Source: CAVVWJ01 sp965652025
Lineage (GTDB): Bacteria; Gemmatimonadota; Gemmatimonadetes; Gemmatimonadales; GWC2-71-9
Assembly: GCA_965652025.1 (NCBI GenBank)
Contig: CBFGTM010000002.1
Location: 68,349 to 132,348 of the forward strand
Direction of reading: 5' to 3'
Length of the DNA: 64,000 bases
In this document: one piece after another, positions 16,733 to 24,976 of the stretch
Numbering within the stretch: position 1 is the first letter of the stretch
Layout: each line of letters opens with the position of its first letter
Notes under the pieces: generated by a model
Seen by the model: only the letters and a program-made list of their open reading frames with translations
Databases searched by the model: none
Told to the model about the DNA's origin: nothing
Position numbers and translations under genes: made by a program

Positions 16733-18060
16733 GCGATCTCGCCGAGGCAGGTGTCGATCATGCCGAGGGCGGTATCCAGATCTTGTTCGTCGATCACCAG
16801 CGGTGGGGCCAGGCGGAGCGAGCTCTTGCCGGCCCCGAGCAGCAGGAGACCCCGGTGGAATGACCGCTGCACCAGCTCGTGCACCAGGTCCGGGGCGGGC
16901 TCTCGGGTGGCGCGATCCTTCACGAACTCGAGCCCCACCATTAGGCCGCGACCGCGAACATCTCCGATGCTCGAGTGATTGGCCATGAGCTTGCAGGCGC
17001 CCGCTAGCAGCCGTTCTCCCAGCCGCGCCGCGTTGGCCATCAGGCCGTTCTCAACCAGATCCAATGTCGCCAGCGCTGCGGCGCAGCACACCGGGTTTCC
17101 GCCGAAGGTCGATCCATGGGAGCCGCTCTCCCAGGTAGTAATGGATTCCTTTGCCACCATGGCGCCGATCGGCATGCCCGAGCCGAGTCCCTTGGCGGTG
17201 AGCAGGATGTCCGGCTCGATCCCCTCGTGCTCGCAGGCGAACATCTTTCCGGTCCGGCCCACCCCGGACTGTACCTCATCGGCTACTAGCAGGATGCCGT
17301 AGCGGTCGCAGAGAGCGCGCAGGTCCGCCAGGTACCCGGGAGGAGGCACGACGTAGCCGCCCTCGCCTTGGATCGGCTCGATGAAGATGGCTGCTACATC
17401 GCGAGGATCGAGGTGACGGGTAAACAGGTCCTGCTCGATTACATCGATGCAGCCGCGGTTGCAGGCGGGCTCGTTGCCGCAGAACTGGCAGCGGTAGCGA
17501 TAGGCAAAGGGGACGTGGTGGACATCCGGAAGCAGCGGGCCGAAGCCGGCGTGCTGGCGCGCCTTGCTGGAGGTCAGAGTCACCGCTCCCGTGGTGCGTC
17601 CGTGAAAGGCGCCCCGAAAGGCGATGAACGCGGTGCGGTGGGTGGCGTGACGAGCCAGCTTGATGGCGGCCTCGGTTGCTTCGGTTCCCGAATTGGTGAG
17701 GAACACCCGCTTCTTCGAAGCTCCTGGCGCCAGCCGGGCAAGTCGCTCGCAGAGTGCCGCCATCCCCTCGTAGTAGAAGTCGGACCCACAGATATGCAGA
17801 AACCGATCGGCCGCATTCTTGACCGCGCTGACGACCTGTGGATGCCCATATCCCGTCGAGGAGACGGCGATCCCGGCCATGAAGTCGAGATAGCGATTGC
17901 CGTCCACATCTTCCACCATGACGCCACTGCCTCGGGACACCACCAGCGGATATTCCTTGATGTAGCAGGTGCTGGTCCATTCGGCGTCTCTCGCCACGAC
18001 GGATTGGGCCTTCGGTCCCGGTGGAGGAACCACGATTCTGGGATAGTCGCGCTGGGGCAT
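16729..18060 (-). CDS. Class-III PLP aminotransferase (acetylornithine/4-aminobutyrate type), second of two
   Basis: Fold-type I PLP transaminase of 443 residues acting on a terminal amino group. LTNSGTEATEAAIKLAR binds the cofactor phosphate, GAFHGRTTGA follows, VADEVQSGVGRTGK holds the PLP-ring Asp, and LLTAKGLGSGMP carries the Schiff-base lysine. An unusual cysteine cluster, CQFCGNEPACNRGC, lies near residue 195. ATG 18060 is preferred over upstream starts to 18252: it begins at the conserved N-terminus and lies 10 bases after the dehydrogenase stop. Possible activities: GABA, 5-aminovalerate or ornithine transamination. Confidence 0.9.
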   Translation of the reverse strand: MPQRDYPRIVVPPPGPKAQSVVARDAEWTSTCYIKEYPLVVSRGSGVMVEDVDGNRYLDFMAGIAVSSTGYGHPQVVSAVKNAADRFLHICGSDFYYEGMAALCERLARLAPGASKKRVFLTNSGTEATEAAIKLARHATHRTAFIAFRGAFHGRTTGAVTLTSSKARQHAGFGPLLPDVHHVPFAYRYRCQFCGNEPACNRGCIDVIEQDLFTRHLDPRDVAAIFIEPIQGEGGYVVPPPGYLADLRALCDRYGILLVADEVQSGVGRTGKMFACEHEGIEPDILLTAKGLGSGMPIGAMVAKESITTWESGSHGSTFGGNPVCCAAALATLDLVENGLMANAARLGERLLAGACKLMANHSSIGDVRGRGLMVGLEFVKDRATREPAPDLVHELVQRSFHRGLLLLGAGKSSLRLAPPLVIDEQDLDTALGMIDTCLGEIA

Positions 18061-18070
18061 AGTGGATCCA

Positions 18071-19639
18071 TTAACCTTCGATGACTGTACGGCTCTGCTC
18101 TCGCATGAACTGGGCAACGTAGTAAGGCCCGCATCCGCCCTTCCCGGAGGACCCTGAGCCTCGCCAGCCGCAGAACGGCTGGGCCCCGGGCCAGGCACCG
18201 GTGGTCGCTCCGGTTCGCTTGTTGGCATAACATACCCCGGCTTCGACTTCATCGAAGAAGCGCGCCACCTCGCGCTTATCCCCCGAGAAGATGCCAGCGG
18301 TCAGCCCGTACTCCGTGCTGTTGGTCTCCGCGATCGCCTGGTCCAGTCCGGAGACCTCGCCGACGGCAACAAACGGCACGAACAGTTCCTCCTTGAACAG
18401 CGTGCTCTGGAGCGGTAAGCGCGCGATCGTCGGGGCGACGAAGAAGCCACGATCGAAGATGCCTCCCCGGAGCCGCTCTCCTCCCATGACGATGTTGCCC
18501 TCGGCCCGGGCCTGCCGGACCGCTCGCTCGAACCGCTCCACCGCCCGCTGGTTGATGACCGGTCCGAAGAACACGTCACGCTCCGAGGGATCACCCATGC
18601 GGATGGCCCGGGTTTTCTCGATGAGCCGGTCGAGGAAAGGTGTAAGGACCGAACGCTCGGCATAGACCCGGGAGGTCGCGCTGCACTTCTGGTTTTGCAG
18701 GCTGAAGGCCGACCGCATCACCCCTTCGGCGGCCGCATCGAGATCGGCGCTGCCGAGCACAGTGGTGGCATTCTTGCCGCCGAGCTCGAGCAGGCAGGGC
18801 TTGATCCAGCGCTGGCTCATGCCGGAATGGATCCGCATGCCCACCTGCTTGGACCCGGTAAACACCACGCCATCGACGCCCGGGTGCTGCCACAGCGGAT
18901 CGCCGATCTCCTCCCGCCGTCCGGTCAGGAGGTTGAACACCCCCCGTGGAATGCCCGCGTCCCGGTATACCTGGTAGAGCATGAGACCGGTCCAGGGCGT
19001 GTCCTCCGCCGGCTTGTACACCACGGCGTTCCCTGCCACCAGCGCCGCCGAGGACATTCCCGCCGAGAGTGCGAGCGGAAAGTTGAACGGCGCGATACAG
19101 GCAAACACTCCGTAAGGACGAAGCACGTCCGTATTCCGTTCTACCGGGGTTATCTGCGCCATCTGGCGAACGAAGCCATCAGCGTCCACCATCTGCTGGC
19201 AGTAGTAGTCGATCAGGTCGGCGGACTCCTCGGCGTCACCCATAGCCTCCAGCCGGCTCTTGCCGACTTCGAGGCTCATCAGGGCGGCCAGGTCGTACTT
19301 GCGCTCGCGAATGATGGCCGCGGCCCGTCGAAGGATCGCCACTCGCTCCGGCCAAGGGCGGGCGCCCCAGCCAGGCTGAGCGCTGCGCGCGGCTTTGACT
19401 GCCGCATCCACGTGGTCTGCGGTTGCCGCATGGAACCGGCCGAGGACCACCGCGGTGTCGATGGGAGACCGGTCCACCAGCGGATCCTCGCTGGTTTTGA
19501 TCGCCTGGTCATCGATGTAGAAGGGATGGAGCTGGCCCGCCTGCTGCCGGATCCGGGCCAGCGCGGCATCGAATCGGCCATGGAACTCGTCGAGGTCGCC
19601 ACTGGTCGAGGTGTAGGTGATCTTGGTGGCCGTCGTCAT
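18071..19639 (-). CDS. pruA: Glutamate-semialdehyde / 1-pyrroline-5-carboxylate dehydrogenase family
   Basis: NAD(P)-dependent aldehyde dehydrogenase of 522 residues, the length of RocA/PruA-type monofunctional enzymes. APFNFPLAL and FTGSKQVGMRI belong to the dinucleotide site, LELGGKNATTV provides the general-base Glu and NQKCSATSR the catalytic Cys. The C-terminus GATTGAWPGAQPFCGWRGS and GGPYY-like region is diagnostic for P5C dehydrogenases. It would oxidise glutamate semialdehyde, or a close homologue such as aminoadipate semialdehyde, made by one of the flanking aminotransferases. Start ATG 19639 overlaps the upstream aminotransferase by 4 bases. Confidence 0.9.
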   Translation of the reverse strand: MTTATKITYTSTSGDLDEFHGRFDAALARIRQQAGQLHPFYIDDQAIKTSEDPLVDRSPIDTAVVLGRFHAATADHVDAAVKAARSAQPGWGARPWPERVAILRRAAAIIRERKYDLAALMSLEVGKSRLEAMGDAEESADLIDYYCQQMVDADGFVRQMAQITPVERNTDVLRPYGVFACIAPFNFPLALSAGMSSAALVAGNAVVYKPAEDTPWTGLMLYQVYRDAGIPRGVFNLLTGRREEIGDPLWQHPGVDGVVFTGSKQVGMRIHSGMSQRWIKPCLLELGGKNATTVLGSADLDAAAEGVMRSAFSLQNQKCSATSRVYAERSVLTPFLDRLIEKTRAIRMGDPSERDVFFGPVINQRAVERFERAVRQARAEGNIVMGGERLRGGIFDRGFFVAPTIARLPLQSTLFKEELFVPFVAVGEVSGLDQAIAETNSTEYGLTAGIFSGDKREVARFFDEVEAGVCYANKRTGATTGAWPGAQPFCGWRGSGSSGKGGCGPYYVAQFMREQSRTVIEG

Positions 19640-20991
19640 CGGCGCGCGCTCACCTGCTGCAGGGTTCGTTCTGCAGCCAGCTCCAGCAGGTCGACCATTT
19701 CACCGATCTGTTCCTCGGTAATGATGTAAGGAGGGGCGATCATGGCGAGGTCGCCGGTCCCGTCCTCCAGCTGGTTCGAGTTGGGCCAGACCACCAGTCC
19801 CAGATCCAAAGCAGTGGCGGCAAAGGTTTCGGCGAATCGGACTGCCGGGGAAAAAGGCTGCCGGGTGGTTTGGTCCGCCACGAACTCGATGCCGGCCAGC
19901 AGCCCTCGTCCTCGCACGTCACCCACCGCGGGACAGGAGCGCAGTCCCTGCAGCCGATCATGAAGCACCTGCCCCATGGCCGCGCAGCGCTCGATCAGCC
20001 GGTGGCGCCGAAGATACTTGACCGTGGCCACACCGGCGGCGCACAGCGTGGGGTGGTGGGAGAATGTCTGCGCGTGGAGCACCGAGCCCGAGCCGGATGC
20101 CAGCACATCCACTATCCGACGCGGGGCCACCACCACAGAGAGCGGCACGTAGCCTCCCGCGATGCCCTTTCCCAGGATTTGGAGGTCGGGGACCGCTCCA
20201 TACGGTTCCAGCGCCGACCAGGTGCCGGTCCGGCCGGCTCCGGTAAGCACCTCGTCCGCAATCAGCAGTACCTGATAGCGATCGCAGATCGCCCTGACCC
20301 GGCGCCAGTAGTCGGGAGCCGGGACCGAAGCCCCGGTAGACGAGCCACCCACCGGCTCACCGATCAGCGCCGCGATCGTCTCCGGGCCTTCGCTCTGAAT
20401 GATTTTCTCGATGGCCTCCCCCGTGCACCCGGGGCAGCGGGGTTCCTTTCCCCGGCAACTGCAGCGGTAAGGATAGGGGGCGGGAACTCGGACCACGGGA
20501 GCCAGCCAATCGCGGAACACGGCCCGGTACGGCTCCCGGGACGAGGCGGACATCGCCAGCAGGGTATTCCCGTGATACGAGGGCATGAAGGCGAGAACCT
20601 TGCGCTTCTCGGGCCGTCCGGCTTCGAGCCAGTACTGCCGAGCCAGCTTGAGGCCGGCCTCCACCGCTTCCGAACCACTGCTCAGCGGAAACACCAGTTC
20701 CAGGTCTCCGGGCGAGAGCCGAGCGACCTCGGCGGCCAGCTCCTCGACCGCATTATGGGTAAATGCGGTCCCGCTTACGTACCCCAGCGTGGCGGCCTGA
20801 CAGGCCAGGGCGTCCGCAATCTCGCTCACCCCATGACCAATATTGACGACATAGGCCCCCCCGCTGCCATCCAGGTATCGACGGCCTTGGTCGTCATAGA
20901 GATAGCAGCCCTCGCCCCGGACGATGCGGGGATAGGTGCGCGTCAACTTGCGATAGAAGACGTGCGATGCGGGGTAGTGGTCGGCGCCCAT
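19636..20991 (-). CDS. Class-III PLP aminotransferase, first of two, operon leader
   Basis: A 451-residue class-III transaminase. PLSSGSEAVEAGLKLAR forms the phosphate cup, MPSYHGNTL follows, LIADEVLTGAGRTG holds the PLP-contacting Asp and ILGKGIAGGYVPLS the Schiff-base lysine. Like its downstream relative it carries a cysteine cluster (CSCRGKEPRCPGC) at the equivalent place. ATG 20991 starts on the conserved MGADHYPASHVFYR; the longer reading to 21357 is antisense to the divergent small gene. No clear Shine-Dalgarno precedes it. First gene of an eight-gene operon; the operon promoter must lie in 20992-21149, where I see no convincing consensus. Confidence 0.88.
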   Translation of the reverse strand: MGADHYPASHVFYRKLTRTYPRIVRGEGCYLYDDQGRRYLDGSGGAYVVNIGHGVSEIADALACQAATLGYVSGTAFTHNAVEELAAEVARLSPGDLELVFPLSSGSEAVEAGLKLARQYWLEAGRPEKRKVLAFMPSYHGNTLLAMSASSREPYRAVFRDWLAPVVRVPAPYPYRCSCRGKEPRCPGCTGEAIEKIIQSEGPETIAALIGEPVGGSSTGASVPAPDYWRRVRAICDRYQVLLIADEVLTGAGRTGTWSALEPYGAVPDLQILGKGIAGGYVPLSVVVAPRRIVDVLASGSGSVLHAQTFSHHPTLCAAGVATVKYLRRHRLIERCAAMGQVLHDRLQGLRSCPAVGDVRGRGLLAGIEFVADQTTRQPFSPAVRFAETFAATALDLGLVVWPNSNQLEDGTGDLAMIAPPYIITEEQIGEMVDLLELAAERTLQQVSARR

Positions 20992-21149
20992 GGGTGGATC
21001 GCGGAATGTGCTGGCGGGCTTAACGCGGCGCCAGGGGGAGCGGAAGCTGAAACCAAGGATTCTCGGGTCCGATGGCCCACATTCTGCATAATGGAAAGGC
21101 ACCGAACGGCCGCTGGTTGACGCGGCAACCCTTTCCGTTGGTCGGGACC

Positions 21150-21608
21150 ATGCCATCTCCCCTCGTAGTCGATGCGTTACGCGAGCAGCTGGTTCGAGTG
21201 CTCGACTGGTATCGGCAGGAACGGCCGGCATTCGCCTGGGGCGTGGTGCTGCACCGGCGTAATGAGCGAGGCAAATTGCGGTTCGGGGCGGTGACGCCGG
21301 CCGGCGAGAGTCTGCTCTTGACCCAGCCGCTGCTGAGCTCGTTATCCCAGGGACCATGCTGGCTGGATGGCGCCGTCCGGGTGCGGCTGACCTGCCGGCA
21401 GATTACCCCCAGTCATCCCTGGCTGGATGCCATCCAACGACCGGACCGGCCTCCCTTGGTAGAGGCGCTAGCGGTCGGCTTCGATCCCGATGCATCCGCC
21501 GCCGAATGCGAGGCCTTTCAGGCGATGGCCGGCACCCTTACTCCGGCAACACTCCCCTCCGAACTATTCCTTCTCCTCAAAAAGCGATGCTGTGGTTGGC
21601 CGTTGTAG
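21150..21608 (+). CDS. Hypothetical protein, 152 aa
   Basis: No family recognised. The predicted protein is soluble, with LREQLVRVLDWYRQERPAFA near the N-terminus, no signal peptide or membrane segment, and cysteines KKRCCGWPL at the very end. A reading from 21072 adds 26 poorly supported residues; ATG 21150 is preferred. Support for reality is positional: it fills the space between the divergent aminotransferase start and the glutamine synthetase, and its stop codon abuts exactly the heptamer array that also begins at the convergent glnA stop. Confidence 0.5.
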   Translation: MPSPLVVDALREQLVRVLDWYRQERPAFAWGVVLHRRNERGKLRFGAVTPAGESLLLTQPLLSSLSQGPCWLDGAVRVRLTCRQITPSHPWLDAIQRPDRPPLVEALAVGFDPDASAAECEAFQAMAGTLTPATLPSELFLLLKKRCCGWPL

Positions 21609-21609
21609 G

Positions 21610-21686
21610 TAGTCACTAGTCACTAGTCACTAGTCACTAGTCACTAGCAGCTAAGGACTGGCGACTAACGACTAGCGACTAGCGAC
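21610..21686. repeat. Eleven in-phase heptamers forming a self-complementary terminator-like array
   Basis: The 77 bases are eleven consecutive 7-base units: TAGTCAC five times, then TAGCAGC, TAAGGAC, TGGCGAC, TAACGAC and TAGCGAC twice. Since TAGTCAC read on the other strand contains GTGACTA, the two halves pair with each other; on the minus-strand RNA the A/G differences become G-U pairs, so a long hairpin is possible. It starts one base after the stop region of the 21150 gene and its last base is the last base of the glnA stop codon, so it is the whole convergent intergenic region. Confidence 0.85.
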
Positions 21687-23842
21687 TACTTCAAAAACAA
21701 CAAATCCCGATAGGTCGGCAGCGGCCACAAATCTGCGGCTACCAGGGCTTCCAGCTGATCTACGACCTCCCGCAGCTGGGCCATGGTAGGCTTGAGCTCC
21801 CGGCTGATCTGGCCGGCGTGACGCAGCGGATCGCTGTCGTGGTGAGCCGCAGCTCGTTCAACCGCAGTCGTGGCGGTCTGTAGCCGGGTGACCAGCTGCA
21901 CAAAGCTCCGCAGCGCCTCGGTCGTATCCCCGCAGTCGACGCCGGCTGCCTTGGTTGCGGCCACTGCGTCCGCCGTTCGCCGCTGGTGCTCCAGAGCGGC
22001 CGGCAGGATCTGGTTGCGGGCCATCGACACCATGGTCTCCGCTTCGATCCCCAGCTGCTTCACGTACTTCTCGACCGCGATGTGGGTGCGGGAATCGAGC
22101 TCGGCTTGACTCAGCACCCTGTACTTCCGGAACAATTCCGCGTTCTTCTTGTCCCGCAGTACTCCGAAGGCCGTTACTGAATCCTTCAGGTTAGGGAGCC
22201 CGCGGCGCCCTGCCTCCGCATGCCACTCCTCCGAGTAGTTGTCACCATCGAAAATCGCCCGCTTATGCCGATGGATCAGCGGCTTGAGCACGCTGACCAC
22301 TGCCAGCTGAAGCTTGGCTTCGGTAGCCTTGCTGCCGACCGACTTCTCCAGCTCGGTCGCCACGTAATCCAGCGACTCCGCCACGATGGTGTTCAGGACG
22401 GTGTTGGGCCAGGCGATGCTGGCGCTGGAGCCGACCGCGCGGAACTCGAACTTGTTCCCGGTAAAGGCAAACGGCGAGGTGCGGTTGCGGTCCCCTGAGT
22501 GGCGCGGCAGCATCGGCAGGGTCTTGGCCCCGAGGTCGAGGACCCCACCCTTGATAGTGCGCTTCGGCAGACCGGCCTCGACTTGCTCCAGGATGTCGCC
22601 CAGCATCTTCCCCAGAAAGATCGAGATGATCGCCGGCGGGGCTTCGTTGGCTCCCAGCCGATGGTCGTTTGCGGCGGATGCGATCGAGGCCCGCAGCAGG
22701 TCGGCATGCAGGTCCACCGCCCGGATGGTGGCGCAGAGGAACACCAGGAACTGCATGTTGGTGTGAGTCTCGTCCTGGGGATCGAGCAGGTTGACCCCGG
22801 TATCGGTGGACATTGACCAGTTGTTGTGCTTGCCGGAGCCGTTCACGCCGGCAAACGGCTTCTCGTGGAGTAGGGCCTGGAGGCCATAGCGGGGTGCCAC
22901 CCGCTTCAATGTCTCCATGATCAACATCTGATGATCGCTGGCGATGTGGCTGGGCTCGAACAGCGGCGCAATCTCGTACTGGCCCGGAGCCACTTCGTTG
23001 TGCCGAGTCTTTACCGGAACACCGAGGCGGTACAGCTCCCGCTCGGACTCGGCCATGAACGCGAGCACCCGGGGCGGTATAGTGCCGAAGTAGTGATCCT
23101 CGAGCTGCTGGCCCTTGGGCGGCTTGGCGCCGAACAGGGTGCGCTCGCAGGTGAGCAGGTCCGGGCGCTTGAAGTACAGCTCACGGTCGACCAGGAAGTA
23201 CTCCTGCTCCGGACCGACAGTGGTCACGATTCGAGATACGCCGGCATCGGTGCCGAACAGCTTCAGGATGCGGAGCGCTTGCTTCGACAGTGCCTCGACC
23301 GAACGCAGCAGCGGAATCTTGGTATCCAGGGCCTCGCCGGTCCACGACACGAAGGCAGTCGGGATGCAGAGGGTGACGTTGTTGTCGCCCCGCATCAGGA
23401 AGGCGGGACTGGTCGCATCCCACGCGGTGTAGCCGCGCGCCTCGAAGGTGGCGCGAAGTCCTCCCGAGGGGAAACTCGAGGCATCCGGCTCACCCTGCAC
23501 CAGCTCCGAGCCGGAGAAGTTGAACACCACCCCTCCCGACCCGTCCGGCGCCGCCAGCGAGTCGTGCTTCTCCGCGGTCAAGCCGGTGAGCGGCTGGAAC
23601 CAATGGGTGTAGTGGGTTGCGCCGTTCTCGATCGCCCAATCCTTCATCGATGCCGCTACCACGTCGGCGACGGCAGGATCGAGCGGCTCCCCCCGGTCGA
23701 TGGTCCGGAGCAGGCTCCGGTACACCTCTTTGGGCAGTCGCTGCCGCATCATGCTGCGGGAGAAGATGTCGCTGCCGAATATGCTATCGATCCGCTCAGT
23801 GGCGGACTTGCTGCCGTTCAGGGAGCGTACGGTCGTGGTCAC
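21686..23842 (-). CDS. glnA: Glutamine synthetase type III
   Basis: ATP-dependent glutamate-ammonia ligase of the large GSIII (GlnN) type, 718 residues, the family's normal length. The N-terminus VTTTVRSLNGSK and FGSDIFSRSMMRQRLPK are GSIII-specific; THWFQPLTG, VGPEQEYFLVD (metal Glu), PLFEPSHIASDHQ, GVNGSGKHNNWSMST and HRLGANEAPPAI follow in order. The GTG at 23842 is preferred, with GAGGGA about nine bases upstream; a reading from 23986 adds 48 residues running into cysK. It lies 40 bases downstream of cysK on the same strand. Type III enzymes lack the adenylylation tyrosine of type I. Confidence 0.96.
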   Translation of the reverse strand: MTTTVRSLNGSKSATERIDSIFGSDIFSRSMMRQRLPKEVYRSLLRTIDRGEPLDPAVADVVAASMKDWAIENGATHYTHWFQPLTGLTAEKHDSLAAPDGSGGVVFNFSGSELVQGEPDASSFPSGGLRATFEARGYTAWDATSPAFLMRGDNNVTLCIPTAFVSWTGEALDTKIPLLRSVEALSKQALRILKLFGTDAGVSRIVTTVGPEQEYFLVDRELYFKRPDLLTCERTLFGAKPPKGQQLEDHYFGTIPPRVLAFMAESERELYRLGVPVKTRHNEVAPGQYEIAPLFEPSHIASDHQMLIMETLKRVAPRYGLQALLHEKPFAGVNGSGKHNNWSMSTDTGVNLLDPQDETHTNMQFLVFLCATIRAVDLHADLLRASIASAANDHRLGANEAPPAIISIFLGKMLGDILEQVEAGLPKRTIKGGVLDLGAKTLPMLPRHSGDRNRTSPFAFTGNKFEFRAVGSSASIAWPNTVLNTIVAESLDYVATELEKSVGSKATEAKLQLAVVSVLKPLIHRHKRAIFDGDNYSEEWHAEAGRRGLPNLKDSVTAFGVLRDKKNAELFRKYRVLSQAELDSRTHIAVEKYVKQLGIEAETMVSMARNQILPAALEHQRRTADAVAATKAAGVDCGDTTEALRSFVQLVTRLQTATTAVERAAAHHDSDPLRHAGQISRELKPTMAQLREVVDQLEALVAADLWPLPTYRDLLFLK

Positions 23843-23882
23843 GGGTGTTCGTCCCTCGAGCGTTGGAGGATGAGGAGGTTTG

Positions 23883-24875
23883 CTACGCCATGGCCGGAGC
23901 GGCCAGGGCTTCCTCGAAGTCGGAGATATCGGGATCCGGCAGCTCGGTGTAGACCGGGTTGGAGAGATAGCGCTCTCCGAAGTCACAGATTATCGAAACG
24001 ATCAGCTTGCCGGCATTCTCCGGACGCTTGGCCACTTGGAGCGCCGCCCAGGTGATCGAGCCGCTGGAGATTCCGGCGAAGATCGCTTCTTCCCGGGCCA
24101 GACGACGGGCCATCGCAATCGCGTCTTCATTAGTCACCCGGATCACCTCATCATAGATCTTGGTATCGAGGATACTGGGCACAAAGCCCGCTCCGATGCC
24201 CTGCTGGCGGTGAGGTGACGGCTGACCGCCCGAGAGCACCGGGCTCTCCGCCGGCTCCACCGCGGCAATACGAATGCCGGGCTTCTTTTCTTTCAGGAAG
24301 CGGCCCGCGCCGGTAATCGTCCCGCCGGTGCCTACTCCGGACACGAAGATGTCCACCTTGCCGCCAGTGTCAGCCCAAATCTCCGGGCCCGTGGTGCGGT
24401 AGTGGATGGCTGGATTGGCCGGATTGTCGAACTGGCGCGGCATCCAGGCCCGGTCTCCCAACCGGGTCAAGATCTCCTCTGCTCGCGCGATCGCCGCCTT
24501 CATCCCCTTGGCACCCTCGGTGAGAACCACCTTGGCGCCGAGCGCTCGAAGCATGTTCCTGCGCTCGAGGGTCATGGTATCGGGCATGGTGAAGATGCAC
24601 CGGTAGCCCTTTACCGCGGCGACGTAAGCCAGTCCGATCCCGGTATTGCCGCTGGTCGGCTCCACGATGAGCATACCCGGCCGCAGCTGGCCTTTCTCGA
24701 TCGCATCGTTGATCATCGCGGCCCCGATCCGGTCCTTGACCGAATCGAAAGGGTTGTAGCCCTCGTGCTTGACTGCAATGGTGGCCGGAAGTCCTCGGGA
24801 AATGCGGTTCAGCCGAATAAGCGGGGTATTCCCGACCGTTTCGGTGACGTCGGAGTAGATCTTTCCGTGCGGCAT
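23883..24875 (-). CDS. cysK: Cysteine synthase A (O-acetylserine sulfhydrylase)
   Basis: PLP enzyme making cysteine from O-acetylserine and sulfide; 330 residues. DSVKDRIG carries the Schiff-base lysine (about residue 47), EPTSGNTGIGLA the substrate-carboxylate loop, SGVGTGGTITG the PLP phosphate loop, and GISSGS (about 268) the serine that hydrogen-bonds the pyridine. The usual NPG(A/G)SVKDR is NPFDSVKDR here, a small deviation near the active lysine. The C-terminus is slightly long. Probably co-transcribed with glnA downstream (40-base gap). Confidence 0.94.
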   Translation of the reverse strand: MPHGKIYSDVTETVGNTPLIRLNRISRGLPATIAVKHEGYNPFDSVKDRIGAAMINDAIEKGQLRPGMLIVEPTSGNTGIGLAYVAAVKGYRCIFTMPDTMTLERRNMLRALGAKVVLTEGAKGMKAAIARAEEILTRLGDRAWMPRQFDNPANPAIHYRTTGPEIWADTGGKVDIFVSGVGTGGTITGAGRFLKEKKPGIRIAAVEPAESPVLSGGQPSPHRQQGIGAGFVPSILDTKIYDEVIRVTNEDAIAMARRLAREEAIFAGISSGSITWAALQVAKRPENAGKLIVSIICDFGERYLSNPVYTELPDPDISDFEEALAAPAMA

Positions 24876-24976
24876 CGGAGCCTGCCTGATTGGGGGTGGG
24901 GCTGAGAGCGCTTGGCAAGAATAATCGATCTTGTCGGGTGGGAGCTAGGAGGGCAGCCAAGACTCGAGGGTTGGGA

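Noticed and set aside
21610..21686. CRISPR array
   Set aside because: Units are 7 bases with no spacers and no cas genes nearby; it is a tandem repeat.
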